DNA from: Eonycteris spelaea
Taxonomy: Eukaryota; Chordata; Mammalia; Chiroptera; Pteropodidae
Direction of reading: 5' to 3'
Assembly: GCA_003508835.1 (NCBI GenBank)
Contig: PUFA01000203.1
Span: forward strand, 1,208,501-1,272,500
Length of the DNA: 64,000 nucleotides
Shown in pieces: positions 22,701-31,700 of the stretch; the first letter of the stretch is position 1, and each line of letters begins with the position of its first letter. The translations under genes were made by a program, and so were the position numbers. The notes beneath the pieces were generated by a model that worked only from the letters and a program-made list of their open reading frames with translations, was not told the origin of the DNA and did not search any database.

Positions 22701-25700
22701 CCCAGGCTCAGCACAGGACCCGGCACACGGCTGGTGCCCAAGAAATGTTTGCCGAGCCGGTGACTGAAGGAAGGGTGGACAGAAAGGGGTGCTGTGGCAG
22801 GGCGCATTTCTCATCACGGCCCGCGGGGACCTGCTGCAGGCTGTGGGACAAGCTCCTGCCATCTGGGCCTCCTTCTCCTCACCCATGACGTGAGGAGGTT
22901 GGACCAGCTGTCTCTAGTGGCCTTGCCAACTGCAGCGTGCTGAGGCTCGGGGACACCTGTGTCCCAGTCTTCGGTCAGTACACCTGTCCTCCAGGCCCAA
23001 CAGCACTGTCTTAGGGCCAGCCCCACGCTGCCGCGTGCAAGCCGTGTTCTCAGACTAGTCCCGCCCCACCCCCGCCCCTGCCCCCGGCACGAGCTTCAAG
23101 TTCCTCATCTGCCAAGCGAAGTAAAAACATCTCCGTCTCGTTCTGATGCCAGGCTGCACACGTGTGGTGGCTACGCTCACTTCCTCCCAGGGGACTTTGT
23201 TTAAAAGGCACAAACTACCAGAGGTGAGGTGACAGGAGAAGCGGTAAAAGCCCCACGTCTGGGCAGCTGGAAGGCAAACGAACGAACAGCAAAACACTTC
23301 GCAGGGAAAAAAAAAAAAAAGTCTCTTTAAACTGGCCCCAGGGTGGCCCGCAAGGACCCCGTTTCCAAGGTGGAATTCCTAAAGTTCATGAATTAGAGGC
23401 CTCGGTCACTCAGGACGTGGGGGAGAAGGCGGGCTGAACCGTCGGGATCGTGTGAAAGTTTAAAAAGCGTAAACCGCAGGCAGATCGCCTCCCAGCTCCG
23501 TGCAGCTGAGCGACTGTCCCTTCCATGCCCTGGCCCAAGACTGGAGGTTTGCTCTCTGGAGAGGGCGGGGCAGAGGGTGTCAGGATGCAGGACAGCAGGC
23601 GAGGTGGAGGGGGGACTGGACCCCGAAAGCAGCAGAGGACGCGCAGGCAGGCAGGACAGGCCGAGACATCCCCACACCGGCGTTCTTCCCCACCAGGCTG
23701 GACCACCCCCCTCCAAGCAGAAGACCAGGAGATTCTCCTCCGGGGACAGACTCGAGGTCCAAGAGGAAAGCCCTGAAGATGCTAGCATTAAAGGTCCCCA
23801 GCGAAACGGCCCAGCCAGGCCGTCCTCGGCAGAGCCACAGCGGAGCTCAAGTTGCCAAGTCACACCCACGGCCACAGACTTTCCCAACAGCACCACGGGC
23901 CCCCGCTCTCACATGTGAGTAGACAGCCACGATCGTGAGAGACCGAAGCCAACGCACAGGAAAAACGAAGAAATCATAGAATCGGAGAGGGAAAAGAAAC
24001 GGAGAAACGGCAAGTTCACAGCCAAGTCTCCTCACGACTTCAGGGAGGAAGGTGAAGACAGCGTCTGGATGAAATGACGTAACGCCACAGAGGAGGCGTC
24101 CTGGCTTCGAGAGGGCAGCCCAGTACACGCGCACAGGCAACCACGGGGCCGCGCCGGGCCGTCTTGCTCCCCACCCCCACCCCCACCCCCAGCTCTATTC
24201 TGATCAAGTCTCCGGAGCCGATCACGAAGTCACAGAGAAATACTCAGAGGCCACCACCGACATGCAGGAGCCTCACGATCCAGATGGTGGAAAATTTTAC
24301 ATGACAAATAACTCACAAGAGAAAAAAAAGGAAGACAGAAAGAGAACATCTAGATTAAAAGAGACTTAAAAGAACAACGAATCCAAACAACTTACAGCTC
24401 GTATTTGGAGTTTGATTCAAATAAGTAAACTGTTTTTAAAAATATTCTTATGACATCTATGAGACTATTAGAAATCTGAACACTAAAATGCGTGTTAGAT
24501 TAATGAGTCATTAATTCGGGGTTGTGATAATGGTACTATGGGTATTTTTTTTTAGCTCTCATCTTTTGGGGATGCATGCTAAAATGTTTATGGATGTTGT
24601 AGTGGCCTGAATGGTGCTGCCCCCCAACAGAAGCCCATCTAAAACCTGTGAATGTGACTTTATTTGCAAAAAGGGTCTTTGCAGATATCGTTTAAAGTTT
24701 GAGAGGAGCGCACGCTAGATCGCGATGGCTATGAGTTGGAACTGGCTGAGGGGTATACGGAAGTCCAGTGCACTCTTCTGCCTACGTCGCGTATGTTTAA
24801 AATTCTCCATAACAGAACATTTTTCTAAAAGAGATATTTAAAGCTCAAACAAAAAAATCTAGGAAAGTATATATTTTAGCAGAAGTTAAAAATCTGCTAG
24901 GAAGGTCAGAAGAGAACATTGAGGTGCCCTTTCCAAAAAGCAGAACTAAAGTAAAGCCTTTGAAAGTAGGGAAAGACGCAAAAAGTCAGGGGAGCTCCAG
25001 AAAGAAGTGAGAGAGCACCGTATGGTATTAGAACGTCAGCCCCATGAGAAGCTTCTGTTTTGTTCATTCCTGTACCTCCAGTGCCCAGGACAGTGGCATA
25101 TGGCCTCAAAAAAACAGCTGTTGAATGAAAAGGAAAGAGGAGGAAATAGCCCAAGAAAACTGCTTAGAACTGAAGGAACTAAATTTCCGGGCCAAAAGGG
25201 CAAACTGGATGTCCAGTACAATTAATGAACAGAGTACCATCGAAGCACAATAGTGTGATGTTTCAGAACAGCCATGAACAAAGGAAAGGCACGAGGAGAT
25301 TCCAGTGAGAGAAAACAAACAAACAAAAAAACAAACAAAAGCAACAGGTGGCATTCAAGGCGTTAAGGATTAGAATAGGTGTGGCGTTCTCCACAGCAGC
25401 AGCGCTGGAAGCTAGGAGATCATAGCGTGAGCCTTCAGAGTTTCGAAGGAAGATTATTTCTAGTCGAGAATGACATGTACACAGCCAAACAGTTCAATAT
25501 GAAAGCAGAATAAAGACATTTTTAGACGTTCAAGGTCTCAAAAGATTTTCCCGCTGTGCACCCTCTTCTAGGAAATCTGTGGAGGCGAACCTCCACCAAA
25601 ATAAGAGAGAGGTGGGGTGGGGGAGGGAGCAGTAGCAGCAGCCACGAACACAAGAAACACGAGTGACCACAAGAAACAGGCAGAGCGCGTCTACAGCACG

Positions 25701-28700
25701 CCACCCTGAGTGTGCCCGATCTCGTCTGATCTCCGAAGCTAAGCCGGTTAGTACTTGGATGGGAGACCCCCTGGGAAGACCAGGCGCTGTAGGCATTGAA
25801 GAAAAAAAGAAACAGGCAAAGGGAATGCCCAGAACGACACAGGAGGGAGATCCAGGTGGCAGCCGAGCCAGATGCAGAGGGCCCTGGTCCAGGCTGCAGG
25901 AGACAGGGAGGGACTCTGGGGAGGTGAGACCCTAGGGGTCTGTCTCTCAGGAGAGATTCAGATAATTGAGGAAGAATTTGGGGTTAAAGATAAGAGCTCA
26001 GGAAACAAAGCAAGCAAAAAGGAAAAAAAAATCAAGAAATGACTAACCCTTGGGAAAATCAAAATTCATGCAAAAGGAAAAGTAATCAAGGCTTACTACA
26101 TGGCTGATCTGTGAATAATAAGAGTCGCAATATAAATACTGATCTAACCAGAATTGCCATAAACCTGCGGGAGGCGAGGGGCGGGGTGCTGGCGTGTTGG
26201 CAAGGCGGCTCTGGGGGGCGGGGTGGAGCCCTGGTTTGCAGCGTTTGCTGGTTTCCCTGGTTTTATCTCCGCCAGGGCTGATTTCAAGCCACCAGCGTCA
26301 CCCCACTGGACACGCATTTGGAAAGAGCTGTGCAGGGAGAGTGTTTGCTGCTTGCCACAGGCCAGCCCCAGGGCACCGCCCGGTGGGGACACAACCGAAG
26401 AACCCCACCTTCCAGAGCAGGGATGCAACAGAGACTGCCTGGGGCTGACAGGACGAGCAGGGCAATGGGACTGTGCTGCCTGAGGGCTGGAGATAAACCC
26501 TGGAAGGATCAGCCAAAGAGCTGAGGGCCTCCTCTCCAGAGAGGAAGGAGCGGAGGGCAGGGAACAGGGCTGTGTCCTGTCGCCAGCCCTGTTCATCTAT
26601 CTGACTCCTTCAGTGGGGTACACGTACATCTCAGACCCAAAGCGAGTTAGATGAGAAAGGCGGTAGAGAGACCCAGCACAGTCCTCGGCACAGCCCACGG
26701 TCACTCGGCCAGAGGCCAGGTGTCTGATGTGAACGCAGCTGCGTGGAGGGGACCTGCTGTGCGACAGATGCGGCTGGACACTGTCGAATGTGGGCAGCCA
26801 GACTGGGTGTGCATCTGAGCAGACAGGACTGGCCGAGGCGCGAGCACTCACCGCCATTTATTATGCCACCATAGGTGCTCTGCTGAGGGCACCATGTGTC
26901 TCTGGCGGGGAGGGGCTTTGTCCAGTGTGTGTGTGTGTGGGGGGTACTCACGCTGCCTGGCCGGGGACTGATATCAACGGGGACCCCATGAGTAGTCCAG
27001 CGGGAAGTCTCTTTGTTCAGCTCCTTGTACTTCCCCTCGAAGGCACGCTCGATGTCCTTGAGAGAGAAGGCACAGACGGCGGAGCTCCTGGTCCCGCCGA
27101 CCTGCCTGGAGCCGGCGAGAGGGCACAGTGCCCGTGAGCTCCTGGGCTGTGCCAGGAAGCGCCCCCTCCAGCCCTGGCCCGCCCTCGGTGAGAAGCCCCA
27201 GGAGGGCAGGAGTGTGGAGGGCTGGGCCTCCAGCTGCGGTGGTAAGGGCCAGGAGGACCGCCGGCTCCGGCCCATCTTAGGATCTCCAGTGTGATCATCC
27301 TTAATACGAGATATAAAGGATATCTGTCCCCAGGGGAGGGGGGTGGGACCGGCTCCTGCGGGGCCCCAGATGGAGCCTCCTCCTTCAGGTCCCACAGAGA
27401 AACCACCAGAGCCTGAGCACAAGCCTGTATCACCTCGCCCGGCTCTGTGGAGACGGAAGGTCTGTCTCTCTTGTTCCCTTTAACCTGACTGTGGCACGCA
27501 CCATGTTCTCAGTCCTGGACGCCACAGGCACCAGACCCTGCTCACACCCGATATCTTTGGGACCTGGCATTGCCGGCAGGTATCTAAATCGCGGTGGGGC
27601 TGGACGGCAGCAAATCGGTTACCCTTCCTTAGCCTCCAAGCAATGGCTATATTTTTTGTCTTATGATGCAGACGGTGTCTCCCTCTTCGCTCTGGCCACT
27701 AGGAAGCTCGGAGCTAAACCTGTGCGCGGCACCCAGGGACTGTGAAAATGAGGAATGTGCTGACCCCATCCTAATCTTTGGCTTCTCCGATTCTCCTTTG
27801 ATTCCCATCTCCTTCTGGGCTTTCTTTTAACGGCTGCCTTCTGTAAGCCCTCCTGGCCTTTTTGAACCAGGCAAGACGCAAAACTAGTAGGACCCTCTCT
27901 GAGCTTTATTTTTCCCGCCTACGCGAGAGAGAGGCGCGCCACGCACGGTGCTGCTCGGCCCCAGAGCCCGCACCAGCCCCCGCGTCCCCGCGCCGGGGCT
28001 CACCACTGAGAGGTGAAGACTGCGTAGACGCGGGGACCAGCGGAGAAGTTGGCCGGCAGCAGGACGGCGTGGCGGATGATGTTGAAGGGCAGCTGCCCCG
28101 GCTCGGTGCAGAGCAGCTGGGCCTTCAGGAAGGTGGTCCACTTCTTCTGCAGCAGCTTCTCGCCGCCCACGTCGTTCTAGGAGCGCAGGCGGGTCAGGGC
28201 GCCGCGCCCCGCCCTCCCCTCTCCCATTGGTTGTTAGGCTGTCGGCCCCGCCTCCACCATGTCTCCATTGGCTCCTCCACGGCCAGCCCCGCCCCCGGAG
28301 GCGCACCTTGCAGACGCGGGCCACCCGCGACGTGCGCAGCTTGTCGAAGAACTCAAACTCGCTGGCCGTCTCCTCGAAGAAGAAGTAGACGACCTGGGTG
28401 GAAGGGATGGCGGCGACGAAGGAGGCGTCCGCTGCGGGGGCGGCAGCGAGGCTTAGCGAGTGAGCACCTGGGGGCTCCTTTGCTGCAAACCCTGGGGTTG
28501 GCTCCCGAGGCCAGGAGAGGGGCGACCTCGGGTCCCACCGCTGGTCGAGGGTGGCCGTGGAGGCTGGGCGGAGGGGACTGGAACTCCTTTATTTGCGGGA
28601 GACGAACGCTGCACGAGGACGGGGCCAGTCTCCCTCCCTGCCTCCCTGCGGTACCCCAGTGCCTTGAACACAGCACGCGGTCTACACTTGGGAGTCGAGC

Positions 28701-31700
28701 GGATCGCCAGCTCTCCGGCTCGCCGAAGGGCCGACCTGCGCCAGGCGGGCCTCGGACACTTACGTTGCAGCCAGCGGAGGAAAGTGTCGGTCTTGAGGAC
28801 GGGCTGGGGTCCCAGAGTGCGGATCAGGATGGGCTCGCTGCCCAGGAAGTTGTTCATGGTGCCCGAGTAGAGCGTCCCATCTGGGGGGCAGAGTGGCGAC
28901 CAGCTGCAGGTGCCCTGCCCCCTCAGACCTGCCTCTGACCGCCTGCACTCACATTGGTCTCTGGCCCCTTCCATGGTTCTGCTCTGCCCTGTGGAGCCCC
29001 AAAGCCCAGCTGGCAGCCCCCGCCCAGCACCCTGCTACTCCTGCCCACAGAGCATGGCCACCCTCCCGCCCTCTGTGTCTGGCACGTTCCCAGCCTCTGC
29101 CTGGCTACACCCCACACTGACTACACCCCACACGGCCAGCCCAGCCACTTGCTAAGCAGAATCGCTCATTGTTCCTGGCAGGTGGCTGCGTTTGCTTCTG
29201 CACCTTGGGTCCTGCCCTCCTCTTCCTGGAGCACCCGCCCAGCCCATCTACCTGTCCTTCAAGGTCCCACTCAAAAGCCAAGGGCCACCTCTTCCGAGAA
29301 GCCAGGCGGAGAAGTCCGTAATAGTTTGTGTCCCAGAGGGCACGGGGCCAGGATGTCTTCCCTGTAACCCCACAGTTCTCAGCATACGAGGGCACACTGG
29401 AGCAAGTGACCGGCTCTCAGGCCTCTCATCTCCCTGACACCCCTCCCAGCCCCTCCTCCTCTGCATGTCTCCCCGCTTCCATCTCTCTCCCCCTCCTTCA
29501 TGGCGGCCTCAGCAGGAACCTCTGGTCTTGTGTCTTGAAGCTCTTATACCCCTCCTTCTGTCCCCAGCCTTTTGGGAAACTCTGTTGGAGTCCATAGGTC
29601 ACAGAGTGACCTGGGAAAAACAGATGTTGGGATGGACCAGGGAACCTGACACTCACCCACCAAGACAGCAGCGTGCTTGTGGGCGGGATCGAAGGGGCTT
29701 TGGCCTTTCCCCTCCACCACCTTGTCCTCTGAGATGGGCAGCAGGTGCGAGTCTTTGAGCTCCTGGTGGGAGGGGGAGTAGGGGTGGCTGGAAGGCCAGA
29801 GTCCCACAACGGGGACGTGTGGGGTGTGAGGGAGGAAGGCACAGGGACACAGAGGGAAATCGAGGCTCACGGGGCTCTGCCTCTGGAAGGCCAGTGGTTT
29901 CTAGAGCTGCAGGGGATGGGCTGGGAGCAGATGTGAGCAGGGAGGCCGGGGCCCGAGAGCCGGGTGCCAGGAAACTCACAATGAAGGCGCAGGCGGGGCT
30001 GAAGGCGAAGGTACCGCAGACATAGAGGTGGGTGGCATTCAAAGAGACCAGCACACGGATAAAGTTGAAACACTGTGTCTGGGGGAGATAGAGCATTCAG
30101 GATAGACAATTCGGGTCTCCAGCCCACTTGCCCCAGCCTCCTGCGCCCCTGGAGGCTGCCCCCACTTCCTGGTGGAAGGAGGGCTGGGCAGTGTGGAGGT
30201 GGCCCCCGTGCCTCTACCACCATGCAGGCAGCAGTCACGCAAACAAGTGGCCTCTGCTGCCAGCCCCCTGAGGGCAGCCAGCGCTGGTCTGGGGACACCG
30301 GGGTTCGCTCCTTGGGTCCCTCTACCCCCACCTCTGCTCACCTCGTTGTTTTTCTTAAAGGCGCATTCCATCTTTTTCTTGTCACTGGCCGGCCAGGGTG
30401 TCTGAAATGGGGAGTCGGGCAGGGGAAGAGAAAGGGACATGAGGTTCCCGGCTCTGATAGCTCTGACCCGCCCCCCCCTTCTTGGCTCTGGTAGGAAATC
30501 GCCGGCAGGCAAGACCTGCTGAGGGCGGGAGTGATGCCAGGCGGTGACCAGGGCTGTGTGTGACTCTGATGCTGCTGACGCTCCCCAGGACACACCTCCG
30601 CGGCAGCAGGTGGCTGTGGGATCGGACCTGGGTTGGTGCCCAGGCTCAGCCACTTGATGGTGGAGCGAACCTGGTCCATTTCACAGGCGTCTGGAGGGCA
30701 CCACCCGGTGGCCTGTGCAAACCACCCAGGGCAGGACGTGGCGCACAGAGCAGCTGTTGTCAGAGCTCGCATTTCTGGGAAAACTGTTTAAAATGTCAGT
30801 TCCTGGCGCGCACTTCAGAGAACCAGCATCTTCACCAACATCCCATCCACGCAGGTGGTCCAGAGCCCACAGCGAGGCACACACGCCGGGGCGGGGGTGC
30901 GGGGGTGCGGGGCGCTCCGCAGCTGCCGGCCGCGCCCTCTCCGCGCTCTGTTCCCCCCCATGCCGTTGCCCCTGCTGGGCCGCTGTAATTTAGCACCGAA
31001 GCTCCGGCGATGTCCACGGGCGGGTGGACTCGTCATCAACACGTCTGAGTCAATGTTTCTCCCACGTGGCGATGATTCCAGTCACTTTAGCAATAAATGC
31101 TACTCGACCCGTATCCGCACTGCGCACGAATGGTGAGGCCGCCGTCGTAGCTCTTGTCTGTTACATGGACCGGGTCTATGTAGCAAGTGTCCGGACTGCT
31201 GTGAATGCGGTGGACCCCGCCCCCGCACACTCGAACATCCGCATATAGCTTTTGAGTCCCCCAAACTTAACCGTGGCCGTCCTTCAGCATCCACAAGGCT
31301 TCCGGGCCCCCCACGGGGCCCGGGGTGGGACAACGCATACAGTGGCCCTTGGCGTTCACGGATTCTGAACCGTGGGTCAAAAATACTGTTTTCGATCAGC
31401 AGTTGCTTGAATCCACAGATGGGAAACCCAGGGGTACAGAGCCAACTGTATATTTACTGAAAAAAATCCTCCCATGAGGACCTGCATAGTTCACACCCGC
31501 GTTTTCAAAGGCCAACTGTAGAGATAACAGGGGGGCAGCCGCCGGCCCCCTCCCCACCCCTGGCCCGCGCCCTCCGTCCCCGGCCCCCTCACCATGCTCT
31601 GCAGCTGTGGCACACCTGGGGCCTGGACATCCAAGGCCAGAACGGCCTCGCGGGCCCCCACGTAGAGAGTGCCTCCATCAGCACTCAGGAGCAGCGTGTC

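Larger units (their letters stand above)
22395..26951 (-). other. SEMA4A: SEMA4A large intron (coding exons 9-10)
   Basis: 4.6-kb intron with L2 3' ends, MIR-type sequence (about 22840-22935), a poly-A stretch (23308-23321), a CCCCCA microsatellite, an MLT1-like LTR piece and the 5S rRNA retroposon. The A/T-rich part at 24.3-25.5 kb contrasts with the GC-rich rest of the locus. Confidence 0.8.

Noticed and set aside
24597..24702. Endogenous retrovirus with coding capacity
   Set aside because: Only a short MLT1-type LTR piece; no gag, pol or env reading frame nearby.
25689..25797. Functional 5S rRNA gene
   Set aside because: Gap in the internal promoter, several substitutions, A-tail and target duplication mark it as a retroposed copy.
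27862..28938. 358-aa plus-strand ORF
   Set aside because: Complement of SEMA4A coding exons 6-8, which are intact on the minus strand with correct splice sites.
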